Source: Prevotella sp.
Lineage (GTDB): Bacteria > Bacteroidota > Bacteroidia > Bacteroidales > Bacteroidaceae
Reading direction: 5' to 3'
Assembly (NCBI GenBank): GCA_017462915.1
Contig: JAFTQG010000034.1
Location: forward strand, 1-64,000
Length of the DNA stretch: 64,000 nt
Position numbers and translations under genes: made by a program. Under the pieces are notes generated by a model. It did not search any database. It saw only the letters and a program-made list of their open reading frames with translations, and was not told the origin of the DNA. Shown here one piece after another: positions 32,982 through 42,195 of the stretch. Numbering within the stretch: the first letter of the stretch is position 1; the number at the start of each line of letters is the position of its first letter.

Positions 32982-34097
32982 TCAGGCTTTCCCAGAGACA
33001 ACACTCTCCAATATCTCAGAAAACCTATGTTCAAACTTATCCAATGTAAACTCATCCTCAAACCGTTTGCGACCGGCTGTGCCCATATCCTTGCATAACT
33101 GTGGATTGTCTAAAAGAGTCTCGATACGCGCAGCCAACTGCCCGACATTCTGCCTCTCTACCATAAACCCCGTCTTTCCATCATCAATGATGCCTGGGAT
33201 GCCTCCCTCATCTGTACTGATGCAAGCGATGCCATGTGCCATTGCTTCCAGCAGGACAAGAGGAAAACATTCCTTGGGATAGTATGTCGGGAATACAAAT
33301 ATGTCTGCCTCCTGCAGGAATACCTCCTTATCCTTGCCGTACTTTGGGCCACGAGCAAAAACACAGTCGTCAAGCCCCAGTTTCTTCACACGGTTTCGGA
33401 AATCCTCCTCGCGTATATCCTTCCAGCCTCCGACAAAGTCACATGTAAAAGCCTTGCTCCTTTCTTTCAGGACATGCAGCGCATCAAGCAAATCCCACAC
33501 ACCTTTCGTCTCCATCATGTTTGAAAGGAACAACAACCGCGGCGTTCCACCTTCACCCTTACGAGGACATTCCTGCAATATATCAGGAATGCCGTTCTCG
33601 CATATCACCACATTATCCCTGTCAACATACTTCTCCACATCTTTATACAAAGCCTCAGCAAGAAGCATGACAGTGACATCCTTAAAGAATATACGATACA
33701 GCATATTGTCCATCCAGCGGTTCTGCCGTGTAAGCACGCCCTTATTGTGAAAATGCAAGATTACCCTGCATCCACACCTCTTCAGTGCCTCCACCACAAC
33801 AAAATCCTTATAGAAAGGCAGTCCCTTAGCGTTTGGAGTGTAATATACTATATCAGGCAAGAACTCCCTCGCTACTTTCTTCAATCTCTTTACCAACCCA
33901 AAGACATCAAAGATTTTCTTGACACTGAATTTACCGATATCCGTCAGAGTGTCTGCGGTTGCGATATTCTCAAAACGGCAATCAAATGTACTGTTTACCA
34001 CACCGCTCTGCTTTATATACTCGCCGACCATGCTCGCCCCGTGTACAGGTGGCGGAAGGTGCATTGCAAACAACACTTTTATTCTTGTCTTCTCCAT
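32982..34097 (-). CDS. Glycosyltransferase family 4
   Basis: 371 residues from MEKTRIKVLFAMHLPPPVHG; an in-frame ATG eight codons upstream (34121) exists but has no better ribosome site. GT-B fold: PPPVHGASMVGEYI at the N-terminus as in many GT4 enzymes, and ECFPLVLLEAMAHG (the EX7E motif, about 295-310) with GGIPGIIDDGKTGF for the nucleotide-sugar site. Donor and acceptor unknown. It is 13 bp upstream of the WecG-type gene. MITE copy D lies just upstream. Confidence 0.88.
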   Translation of the reverse strand: MEKTRIKVLFAMHLPPPVHGASMVGEYIKQSGVVNSTFDCRFENIATADTLTDIGKFSVKKIFDVFGLVKRLKKVAREFLPDIVYYTPNAKGLPFYKDFVVVEALKRCGCRVILHFHNKGVLTRQNRWMDNMLYRIFFKDVTVMLLAEALYKDVEKYVDRDNVVICENGIPDILQECPRKGEGGTPRLLFLSNMMETKGVWDLLDALHVLKERSKAFTCDFVGGWKDIREEDFRNRVKKLGLDDCVFARGPKYGKDKEVFLQEADIFVFPTYYPKECFPLVLLEAMAHGIACISTDEGGIPGIIDDGKTGFMVERQNVGQLAARIETLLDNPQLCKDMGTAGRKRFEDEFTLDKFEHRFSEILESVVSGKA

Positions 34098-34165
34098 TAT
34101 CCAATAAATAATTTGTCGCATTACATACGCTCCAATGTCGCATGTAATGACAGAAACACGAGAAT

Positions 34166-34453
34166 GTAAATCACATAAACAAAATTAATGTATAGTATAA
34201 AGCATAGCTGTTTTGAGATGTTTTCGTCTTGGAACAAAGGAGCATAGCGGGCTATGCAACTGAGTGACAAGATGGAAACAGCCGCAAGGAACAAACAGAT
34301 GTCGTTTGGTGGTTTAGTCGTTTAGCGGTTTAATGTTTTTGCTGACAACAAAATAACAAAACACCACATATCCAAACAACCAAATTTATAAATACAAAAT
34401 TTTGATGCTTACCTTATTATATATAGTATCGTTTAATTTTGTTGACTTACTTA
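34166..34453. mobile_element. MITE-like repeat family 1, copy D, with internal insertion
   Basis: Right end TAATTTTGTTGACTTACTTA (34434-34453) is intact, the left end (about 34166) is degenerate. The core AGCATAGCGGGCTATGCAACTGAGTGACAAG is present (given here in shortened form: AGCATAGCGGGCTATG). About 90 bp of T/G- and A/C-rich octamer-type repeat (34303-34392) interrupts the element, making it about 288 bp. It occupies most of the 380-bp gap between two glycosyltransferase genes in the polysaccharide operon. Confidence 0.75.
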
Positions 34454-34477
34454 CAGGTTAGTTGGTGATATTCACAC

Positions 34478-35446
34478 TTACTGACGATGACATTCCCTGT
34501 ATCTCAAGAATTTGGCAAGCATCCACCAAGTGATAGAAGAATGTTTTGCCACATTCATCAAACGCCCGATAGCATCTTTCGTAAAATAATTTCCATATTC
34601 AAGAGCCTCATGACGACTGAGCGACAGTCTGCCCGAGAGAAGTTGGCAATAAGTCAGGTTACGGGATATACGCCCACGTGCACGCTTATACCCTTCATCG
34701 TCATGCAATTCAGGCTTAGCCGCCACAATCCTCTTCTCCCACTCGGCTATGCTTGGAGCATTACGCCAACGCTTCTCCATCTTGTTCAGCCAACCCAGTG
34801 TTTGCGTAACATCTCCTCCATCACTGACATAAAGCACTTCTGGTATCACTCCCCATTTGCCAAATGTGGAAAGATAAATCCAAAATTCATAATCTTCTGT
34901 AATACGCAAGTCTGTCCTCATTCCCTTTGTCTGTCTTGCGACATCGGTCCTCATGGTCGTGGAGCATGTTCCAACATGGCAGTATTCAGCCCAATCGCTT
35001 AGGAAATCTTTTAATATAAATGGAGCCTCTTCCCTGCTTTCATCCATCCATGACGGGTTGTACGAAGCATGTCCCCTAAAAGAAACGACATTCTTACAAG
35101 TCACAGACACTGCAACACATTCATGATGGTTTTTCATGAAATCTACGGTTTTTTGTATATATCCGTCTTTCCAGTAGTCATCGGCATCCATAAATGCCAT
35201 GTACTCTCCTTGTGCCAATTCCAGCCCTTTGTTCCGGGCAACGGCAGGACCAGCATTCTGTTGCTGATAAAGCCGTATATTCATCTCTTTTCTTGCTTTT
35301 ATCAACTCCACTGAATCATCCGTACTACCATCATCCACCAAGATTACCTCGTACGTGTAATCCGTATGTTGATAGAATATGGAATCCAGACATCTGGTTA
35401 ACAACGAAGACGCATTATATACAGGGATTATTATAGATATATCCAT
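34478..35446 (-). CDS. Glycosyltransferase family 2
   Basis: 322 residues from MDISIIIPVYNAS (the open frame extends 15 codons further upstream, but the GT2 domain starts here). GT-A features: VILVDDGSTDDS (about 36-47), FMDADDYW with the DxD-like metal site (about 88-95). Followed by a helical C-terminal region. Donor unknown. Confidence 0.88.
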   Translation of the reverse strand: MDISIIIPVYNASSLLTRCLDSIFYQHTDYTYEVILVDDGSTDDSVELIKARKEMNIRLYQQQNAGPAVARNKGLELAQGEYMAFMDADDYWKDGYIQKTVDFMKNHHECVAVSVTCKNVVSFRGHASYNPSWMDESREEAPFILKDFLSDWAEYCHVGTCSTTMRTDVARQTKGMRTDLRITEDYEFWIYLSTFGKWGVIPEVLYVSDGGDVTQTLGWLNKMEKRWRNAPSIAEWEKRIVAAKPELHDDEGYKRARGRISRNLTYCQLLSGRLSLSRHEALEYGNYFTKDAIGRLMNVAKHSSITWWMLAKFLRYRECHRQ

Positions 35447-35547
35447 TGTGATTATATGATTAATGTACCAAAAGAATGCATTCAACTGCAAATATCAGTC
35501 GAAAGCAGTATAAATTTGCAGTCCAATACATTTTTCTAAAGAAACTA

Positions 35548-36543
35548 TCACGCCCTTGCTATAAGCTTATTCCAAACAAATATCCGAATCTTGTCAAGAC
35601 AACAGGCAATGGCAAAGAACATTATTATATAAATCATGGCAAACACGAAAGGCATGGGCAGATTGTCCGAAATCCATCTCATGCCAATACTGTATATCTC
35701 TCCGCCTTCCCACGAATGTGCCAGCAATCCTGCAAAGGCTGAGGATGCAAAGAATGTGATAACCTTCTCTCCCTTAGATATTTTCAGAGACCTGCAAAAC
35801 AGGAACAGATAGGTTGTCTGTATCACTTGCAATGGGGATATGTAACTGTAAGTTCCTTTCTCTATGCCTAAATAAGCGGCCACAAGCGCTATGACCACGC
35901 ATACCTGTCCTACGCCTATGAATACAGCCATATTCTGCCAAGGTTTCAGGTGAAAGCACTTTAATGTGGACTTTCTCAGCCATCCGCCTATCAGATACCA
36001 TCCTATAAGACTTGTTGATGTCAGTCCAAAATAGAACTCGCCCTGTTTCATTATCCATCCGAATACCGTCTGAAAGGCAAAGAAGGCAAGCGTCATCCAC
36101 ATCATCTGCTTCTCGTCTGCCTTGTCTATGAAGGCGTTGAGCAACGGTGCGAACATATATAGACCGAGATATGCTGCAAAGAACCAATTTACTCCATGCA
36201 GGAAGCAGGTCATATTCTTCACCATCTTCAGAGCGTCAAAGTCGTGTAATCCTAACATCCATGTCAACAGATAAATCATCCCCCCCCAGAATCCGATTTG
36301 GAAGAGATAATTCATCAAGCCTTTCCATTTCCACCTTATTCCGAAATACCCGGATATGACAATAAAACAAGGCACGCACACGAATATCCAACTATACACT
36401 TCAAGCACACCTATCGCTCGTGGCAAATCCGTATGCACCATGTCTATATTATAGTAATGTGGTCCCCATGCAGAGTGGGTCAACAAAACCAACATCATAG
36501 ATATGATACGTAGAAGTTCTATGTTTATCTGACGTTTCTTCAT
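35548..36543 (-). CDS. Acyltransferase-3-family membrane protein (phase-variable candidate, in frame)
   Basis: 331 residues, about ten membrane helices, acyltransferase-3 type (starts KKRQINIELLRIISMMLVLLTHS, where the conserved R and H residues lie near positions 11 and 22). Such proteins acetylate or otherwise acylate surface glycans. A run of eight Gs (36287-36280 on the minus strand) encodes FWGGM near residue 88; the present length keeps the full reading frame. One base more or fewer would truncate it. The neighbours are glycosyltransferases. Confidence 0.85.
   Translation of the reverse strand: MKKRQINIELLRIISMMLVLLTHSAWGPHYYNIDMVHTDLPRAIGVLEVYSWIFVCVPCFIVISGYFGIRWKWKGLMNYLFQIGFWGGMIYLLTWMLGLHDFDALKMVKNMTCFLHGVNWFFAAYLGLYMFAPLLNAFIDKADEKQMMWMTLAFFAFQTVFGWIMKQGEFYFGLTSTSLIGWYLIGGWLRKSTLKCFHLKPWQNMAVFIGVGQVCVVIALVAAYLGIEKGTYSYISPLQVIQTTYLFLFCRSLKISKGEKVITFFASSAFAGLLAHSWEGGEIYSIGMRWISDNLPMPFVFAMIYIIMFFAIACCLDKIRIFVWNKLIARA
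36280..36287 (-). repeat. Poly-G tract (G8) in acyltransferase gene, in-frame state
   Basis: Eight consecutive Cs on the plus strand (Gs in the coding strand) encode the Gly-Gly of FWGGM. The count of eight keeps the gene open. Confidence 0.9.
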
Positions 36544-36562
36544 TTTGGTAAAAATATTTATT

Positions 36563-37639
36563 CTATTGAGAATATAAATTCCTATACTTTAATTGCATTG
36601 TCTTCAAAGAAAAATGTTCCTTCACAAAAAGATATGCTTTTAGCCCCAACTCTTTTCTGTCAGAGCGTTGTGGAAGGGCCTCAAACAATCGGATAAAATC
36701 TTCAACATTGTTATTTTCGACTTTTAGAGGCCAGTCTTCTGGCAATGTATCTCTTAAGCCCAAACAATTATTTATGATACAAGGTGTCTGGGCAAATGAA
36801 GCTTCAATCGGCATTAAAGCAAGCCCTTCAAAATTGCTTGGAAGAAACAGGTAGTCAAATGATGCAAGATATTGGGATAATCCATAAACCTTTTCTTTTA
36901 TAACAACATTGTCTGCATTAATAAACATTTTATGTAAATGCTCAGAATATTCCCCACTACCAATGATAAAGAAATTATATCTGATATCATTTTTAAAATG
37001 ATTTATGACTTGCGATAGTTGGTCTATGCCTTTTTGATAATTCAGTCTGCCGGCAAATAATATGTTAAGACATTCCTTTTTTATACCATCGAATTCTTTT
37101 TGTGCTGTTTCCCCGATGCCATTATATATTATCGGCATTTCCGACATGCCCCATTCATTTTGGTAACTGTTTTTTACAGATTCAGATATGGCGACATTGA
37201 TCGCATGTTTTTGATAGCAATGCTCAACATGTTTTCCTATTCGTTTCCACTTATTCCATAACACATTGTTATGTATCGTGCGTATTAATTTTGTCTTATT
37301 ATACACAAAGGGGAATATTTTGCAAAATAAGAACACACTTAAATCCGGTATTTCTGTGTGTATGTGTAGAGCTGATGGTTTCCATTTTAGGTATAAAAAG
37401 ATAAAAGTTATTGGGAACAACAAGATAGATATTTTGGGAGGAAAAGATATACCACGGTGCAATATCACGCTCATTTCTGAGACTTCTTTTTGCAATTGCA
37501 TATTAAAGTCAGAATTTCCACGTACAATCTCTACGATATGGAATTTAATGTCTTTATCCGACATTTTGGATATGTTCAGAGCCACTCTCTCTGCTCCACC
37601 GATATCCAATGATGTAATAATATGAAATATATGTTTCAT
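36563..37639 (-). CDS. Glycosyltransferase family 4
   Basis: 358 residues. N-terminal HIITSLDIGGAERVALNIS is typical for GT4 enzymes; C-terminal SNFEGLALMPIEASFAQTP carries EX7E (about 270-285). Start overlaps the stop of the pyruvyltransferase gene (ATGA at 37639-37636), so its translation may depend on whether that upstream gene is in frame. Very A+T-rich. Confidence 0.88.
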   Translation of the reverse strand: MKHIFHIITSLDIGGAERVALNISKMSDKDIKFHIVEIVRGNSDFNMQLQKEVSEMSVILHRGISFPPKISILLFPITFIFLYLKWKPSALHIHTEIPDLSVFLFCKIFPFVYNKTKLIRTIHNNVLWNKWKRIGKHVEHCYQKHAINVAISESVKNSYQNEWGMSEMPIIYNGIGETAQKEFDGIKKECLNILFAGRLNYQKGIDQLSQVINHFKNDIRYNFFIIGSGEYSEHLHKMFINADNVVIKEKVYGLSQYLASFDYLFLPSNFEGLALMPIEASFAQTPCIINNCLGLRDTLPEDWPLKVENNNVEDFIRLFEALPQRSDRKELGLKAYLFVKEHFSLKTMQLKYRNLYSQ

Positions 37640-38593
37640 GTCAACAGGTCAACATTATCAAAATCTTTCAACCATGTATTATAGAAAGTTGAGTTCTTAC
37701 CATAAGAATTGTCTATTAGACGAATATTTTTGCCTAAAAGAATGCCCAAAATACAACCATGTAGACGTGTCGTATATATAGTAGAGTATGGTGACAAGAA
37801 TGTTATACCAATATCTAAAAGATTTTTATGGAAATACTTTATACAGTAAAGGTTTAACAATGACTTCATAAAAGGCATATTCCAATGTGCCAACTTTGCA
37901 ATGCTTTTGAAAACAAAGGTCCCGTCAAATATCTTATGATAAAAAGTTGGCCAATCCAGTTCTACCCTATTGTGAGAGTAAATATCATTTTTATTACCAG
38001 AACTTAACTCTCCATCCCTGCGCAAAAGAAACAGTTCCTTATCCGATTTCTCAACCTTAGAAGCAATGTTTTTGATTTCATCCTGCGGTATGCAGAATGC
38101 CATATCAGGAACCAATAATGCTCTCTGTTTCAAGAAAGGCTCAATCACCTCATAACTTCTGCCGTCACGGGCGCAGATGTAAATATCTTTATGGGTAGCA
38201 AGAATCTTTAAATCCTTCTCACACTTTTCTTTGTCACAATAATAGATTGTTTGGGGAAAGACCAAAATCCTATTATCTGGATACCTTTCCAATAAATTCA
38301 TCAAGAACTTAATATGCTCATAGTATATATCTCCGAAGTTTCCCCCCCCCGTGAAATAATATTGTCACGTCTTTGTCCAATTTGGGGTAGTCACATGTAA
38401 AATAAGACGAATTATGAATACACTCTATACCTTTATCATTAAGGTAAAAGACTTCTCCATGCCATATTAAACCATCTCCAATGTTTGTATGAAAAGGCAA
38501 ATCGAAGAGAGCACATCTGGATGCTATCAATCCGTCAAGTTCTTTGTATATTGTTTTTCGTATTCTTTCAATCTCTATATAGCTATTTCCCAT
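37636..38593 (-). CDS. Polysaccharide pyruvyltransferase-family protein, frameshifted at a G9 tract (phase-off)
   Basis: Two adjacent frames form one gene: 38593-38318 (N-terminal 91 residues ending ...TILFHGGGKLRRYIL and stop) and the frame that continues to 37636 (...FLMNLLERYPDNRILVFPQTIYY...). They join at a run of nine Gs (38350-38342). With eight Gs the reading becomes HGGGNFGDIYYEHIKFLM, the conserved GGGN segment of the family, and the whole gene would be 318 residues (957 nt, divisible by three). The C-terminal TTRLHGCILGILLGK is a second family motif. The enzyme would add a pyruvate ketal (or a related group) to the glycan. Confidence 0.85.
38342..38350 (-). repeat. Poly-G tract (G9) causing frameshift in the pyruvyltransferase gene
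   Basis: Nine consecutive Cs on the plus strand. Eight would restore the frame. The tract codes for the Gly-Gly-Gly of the HGGGN motif. Confidence 0.9.
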
Positions 38594-38631
38594 TTTCTCA
38601 ATTTTTATTCATAAACATATAAACAAATTTC

Positions 38632-39822
38632 TTATCTCTGCGATAATCCTTTCATGATTCCCTCATACTCACGTCTCGCACTATTATCTGTGTTGAACTG
38701 TTCTTCGAGTTTAATAGAATTCTGTCCAAACTGTTTCAAGTCCACATGATGGAAATAGTCAAGAGCCTTGATGATGCTCTCCTGCTTGAATGTGTCAAAT
38801 GTGATGCCGTTCTCTCCCTCATGCACCAACTCCGGATGGCAACCATTATATATGGATGTTGCCACAGGAAGACCGCAGGACATGGCCTCAGGTATTACAA
38901 GGCTCCAGTTGTCTGTCAATGTAGGCAATATAAACACATCTGCAATGGCATAGTATTTATGCACATGGATATAATCTACGCTGCCTTCTAAATGGATAGA
39001 GGGTTCATTGGCATACTTTATCTTCATTTCTTCAGACTTGTCGCCATAACCAATCAGTATAATATGATCATTCGGATGTTTTCTAATATGTTTCTCCCAA
39101 GCCGCTAATAACAAGTCTGCACCTTTCAGCACGGAAACTCTACCAGAGAATAAATAGACGAGTCCCTTTCCCCTCTCAATATTTGTTGACTTCGGCGTAG
39201 TGTTAATGACACTATTCTTAAATTCGTTAAACTCGATAGAATTTCTAAAAGCCGAAACATCATTGCGCAAACCTTCACTGTCTGCACTCATTCCACCAAT
39301 ATGAATTTTCTCCTCTTTTACACCAATGGACATCAGGTATTTCTTCGTCTCACTTCCGTTTACGAGATACCCTTTGATGAATTTGTCAGTCAATTTTCTG
39401 TGCCATATTTTCATTTTACTACTATTACGTTCTGTCCATAGGGTGCGTTCGTAGCCCATAAACACAGGTGTTCTAAACAATATCGAACATAGCAGTACAA
39501 ATGGCGTCCACTGAAAAAAACCTTCCGTTATTAGGACATCAGGTTTTTCTTTCCTGATTATTCCTATTATTCCAAAAGGAAGAGGAATACCAGTCCAAAC
39601 ACTATTAAATGTGAGTTTTTTCCAATTAAACATTAACTCATTGTCGTATGGCAGAGCATTATCCTTAAGTTCATTCTTTATTCTTTTCAATAAACCCTCT
39701 CGTCCAATATACCGTTTTGTGGAATACACAACATAGAATTTACCATCGAGAAGTTCATTCATTTTTTTATAAAATGGTAGACGATAATCCCAAAAACTCG
39801 GATTACAATACAATACTTTCAT
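38632..39822 (-). CDS. Glycosyltransferase family 4
   Basis: 396 residues, GT-B type: N-terminal VLYCNPSFWDYRLPFYKKMNE; C-terminal LPTLTDNWSLVIPEAMSCGLPV with the conserved Glu (about 312) and NGCHPELVHEGENG. The segment FSGRVSVLKGADLLLAAWE is the usual start of the donor-binding domain. Specificity unknown. 38 bp from the pyruvyltransferase start. Confidence 0.88.
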   Translation of the reverse strand: MKVLYCNPSFWDYRLPFYKKMNELLDGKFYVVYSTKRYIGREGLLKRIKNELKDNALPYDNELMFNWKKLTFNSVWTGIPLPFGIIGIIRKEKPDVLITEGFFQWTPFVLLCSILFRTPVFMGYERTLWTERNSSKMKIWHRKLTDKFIKGYLVNGSETKKYLMSIGVKEEKIHIGGMSADSEGLRNDVSAFRNSIEFNEFKNSVINTTPKSTNIERGKGLVYLFSGRVSVLKGADLLLAAWEKHIRKHPNDHIILIGYGDKSEEMKIKYANEPSIHLEGSVDYIHVHKYYAIADVFILPTLTDNWSLVIPEAMSCGLPVATSIYNGCHPELVHEGENGITFDTFKQESIIKALDYFHHVDLKQFGQNSIKLEEQFNTDNSARREYEGIMKGLSQR

Positions 39823-39831
39823 ACTTGTGGT

Positions 39832-41037
39832 TTATGATTTTAAATATTTACTTTTATACTCCAGTCCCACTGTTAGCATAATGACAAACATGGCTGGCAT
39901 CCATGTTCCATACACACGGAATCCTAATCCCGGATTACCGTATGTATGGAAAAGGATTACGCAGATACATGCTATCAGCACCGCCCTGTATTCCTTGGGT
40001 ATATGATTTTTAAATACAAGTCCGACTACCGTCAACATAAAAAGGCAGAAGAGCAGCAAGCCAATATAACCTGTACCTACATAAGCCGACAGAAAACCAT
40101 TGTGCATACCTATAACCTGCCCTCCTATAATAGTACGTGCCATCTGCATTTCACCGACAACGAATCCTAATCCAGTCCATTGTTTCCCCTGTGACTCCAT
40201 TATATACTCCGCATCTCCCCATATCGTTGCGCGTCCGGATGTCTTTCCTTCATCAAGTTTTCCGTCAACCATCGCACCTCCTTTTGAAGCAAAAAGAGTC
40301 TGGTTCAAGAAATCATCAACCCCCATTACTGATACAGCCGAAATTATGCCAATGCCCAAAATAATTCCGAGTACTCTATACTTGGCCTTTCCGAACATCA
40401 ACGAGCACATACCCAAAGCCATACCCGCATATCCTGTGACAGACTTACATAAAAAAGCTACCGCCATCATGGGGTATTTCATGTATTTGGTTGGTGCAAG
40501 ATAAAATGCAAGATAGAAGTAAATTGTTGATGGAAACTGACAATTATATAATGCAAGATAGAGCCCTCCATTCATGCCTGCTACAAATATTAACAATAAG
40601 TTCAGAAACGCATAAGTTACACTCCAAAGCATCACATTCTGGAATGTATATTTATGTACTAACGTACACACGACTGCCATATTCAGCAACAGGAAGCCCA
40701 TACATTCTACTGCCCTGTATGCCGACAGCATCAAATTGGAGCTCCACAATGACGACACGAAACACAATAGTGTATATAGTCCAAACCACTTAATCGGAGA
40801 TTTCTGAAACGTCCAGTTCAGGAATCGTTTGTTCGCACCCTTATTGAGCAAACGGAAAGAGTACAGACCTGTGCCCAAAGCATACATTGCAAACACAGCA
40901 GCCGAGGCGTCAACCGCACCCATGTCAGAGCGCTGTCGAGCGAAAGCAAACTGAATTATGTAATATCCTATCAAAAGATATCCGGGCATTCCTGCAAGTT
41001 GGAATGTCTTTTTAAGATTGTATTTTTCTCGTTTCAT
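39832..41037 (-). CDS. O-antigen polymerase/ligase-like membrane protein (Wzy-like)
   Basis: 401 residues with about 11-12 helices. The large loop before the last helices has the Wzy/WaaL-type pattern SGRATIWGDAEYIMES (about 270-285) and IGMHNGFLSAYVGTGYIG (about 316-333, with the conserved His). In a Wzx/Wzy pathway it would polymerise repeat units at the outer face of the inner membrane. Low sequence conservation of this family makes the ligase alternative hard to exclude. 3 bp from the upstream GT4 gene. Confidence 0.8.
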   Translation of the reverse strand: MKREKYNLKKTFQLAGMPGYLLIGYYIIQFAFARQRSDMGAVDASAAVFAMYALGTGLYSFRLLNKGANKRFLNWTFQKSPIKWFGLYTLLCFVSSLWSSNLMLSAYRAVECMGFLLLNMAVVCTLVHKYTFQNVMLWSVTYAFLNLLLIFVAGMNGGLYLALYNCQFPSTIYFYLAFYLAPTKYMKYPMMAVAFLCKSVTGYAGMALGMCSLMFGKAKYRVLGIILGIGIISAVSVMGVDDFLNQTLFASKGGAMVDGKLDEGKTSGRATIWGDAEYIMESQGKQWTGLGFVVGEMQMARTIIGGQVIGMHNGFLSAYVGTGYIGLLLFCLFMLTVVGLVFKNHIPKEYRAVLIACICVILFHTYGNPGLGFRVYGTWMPAMFVIMLTVGLEYKSKYLKS

Positions 41038-41040
41038 ATT

Positions 41041-42195
41041 TTATTTCTCCATCATCTGCTCAAATACTTCCATCCACCGTTTGCCGATGGTATCCATATT
41101 ATAGCGTTTTGATGCAAGTAGACATTCTCCTGCCATTTTTTGCCTTGTACCGTCATCGTCCATCAGCTGCTGCAATCTGTCTGCAAAGGCGTCCACGTCA
41201 GGATATGCTACAAGGAATCCGTTCTTACCGTCCTCTATCATTTCTTCTGCAGCAGGGAAGCTATCCATTACAATAGGGACGACACCCATCTGTAGAGACT
41301 CCAATATAGTCATCGGCAATCCTTCCCAATCTGATGTCATAGCAAAGACCTTTGCTTTCTCATAATAAGACAGAGGAGGTTGTTGCCCTACAAACCGGAC
41401 ATTCGTAATGCGTAAGTCATTGACCATCTGCTCATACAGCATTCTGTCCTCGCCATCACCAACAATCACCATTTCCCAACCATCAGTCTTTATCTTGCCC
41501 CAAGCTTCAAACAATAAAGACAATGTCTTCTGAGGCTCATAAAGACGAGCAACGACAAGCACAATATTTTCCTTCTTATGTAATGCACCTGTCTCTATGT
41601 TTTCCGTAAAGGACAGAGGGTTGTATATATAATCGAGACGTCTATCGTCTGGAGAGATGCCCAATACATCTCTTCTATATTGTCTGTCTATTGACTCTGA
41701 AAGCACTATTGTTTTATCCGAACAGTTGAAACTTTTCAAATGTATCTTTCTCAGCTTCCGTACACTATACGCCTTAAATAACGGATAGAAGAACCATATC
41801 ATCCATCTTTTTAGTCCATGCGACAATTTTACGGCATCTTTTCTGGATATAGTCTCCATCCTTGTAGATGAATGACAACAGGTTATCAGTTTTATGCCTG
41901 CCTCATGCACCACCATGGAAAGGAACGGAGCATAGAAGAAGTGGCTTTGGTTGATGACAACGTCAATGCTGTTTGACCTTAGATATTGTAATATCCAAGT
42001 CTTGTCATATTTATCTTCCAACAAATGTGCCTGCAACATTTCTCCCAAGCTTCCGTCATATTCGGAAGGCTCGAAATGCAGGCAATGGACATGATGCCTC
42101 TGTTTGTGGAGATATTCCGTAAGCAACTTAGTGACCCTTTCTATTCCTCCGATTTTCGGTTCTGGATAGAAACGGGTAATAAAAAGAATATTCAT
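41041..42195 (-). CDS. Glycosyltransferase family 4
   Basis: 384 residues: NILFITRFYPEPKIGGIERVTKLL at the N-terminus and SDWEGLPMTILESLQMGVVP (EX7E, about 287-305) at the C-terminus, with VVARLYEPQKTLSLLFEAW between them. The start overlaps the stop of the preceding GT2 gene (ATGA). Confidence 0.88.
   Translation of the reverse strand: MNILFITRFYPEPKIGGIERVTKLLTEYLHKQRHHVHCLHFEPSEYDGSLGEMLQAHLLEDKYDKTWILQYLRSNSIDVVINQSHFFYAPFLSMVVHEAGIKLITCCHSSTRMETISRKDAVKLSHGLKRWMIWFFYPLFKAYSVRKLRKIHLKSFNCSDKTIVLSESIDRQYRRDVLGISPDDRRLDYIYNPLSFTENIETGALHKKENIVLVVARLYEPQKTLSLLFEAWGKIKTDGWEMVIVGDGEDRMLYEQMVNDLRITNVRFVGQQPPLSYYEKAKVFAMTSDWEGLPMTILESLQMGVVPIVMDSFPAAEEMIEDGKNGFLVAYPDVDAFADRLQQLMDDDGTRQKMAGECLLASKRYNMDTIGKRWMEVFEQMMEK

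Noticed and set aside
37636..38593. Reading the two pyruvyltransferase halves as separate genes or as a simple pseudogene
   Set aside because: One-base change in a G9 tract restores a full enzyme with conserved motifs and no other lesion; an assembly error remains possible and cannot be tested here.
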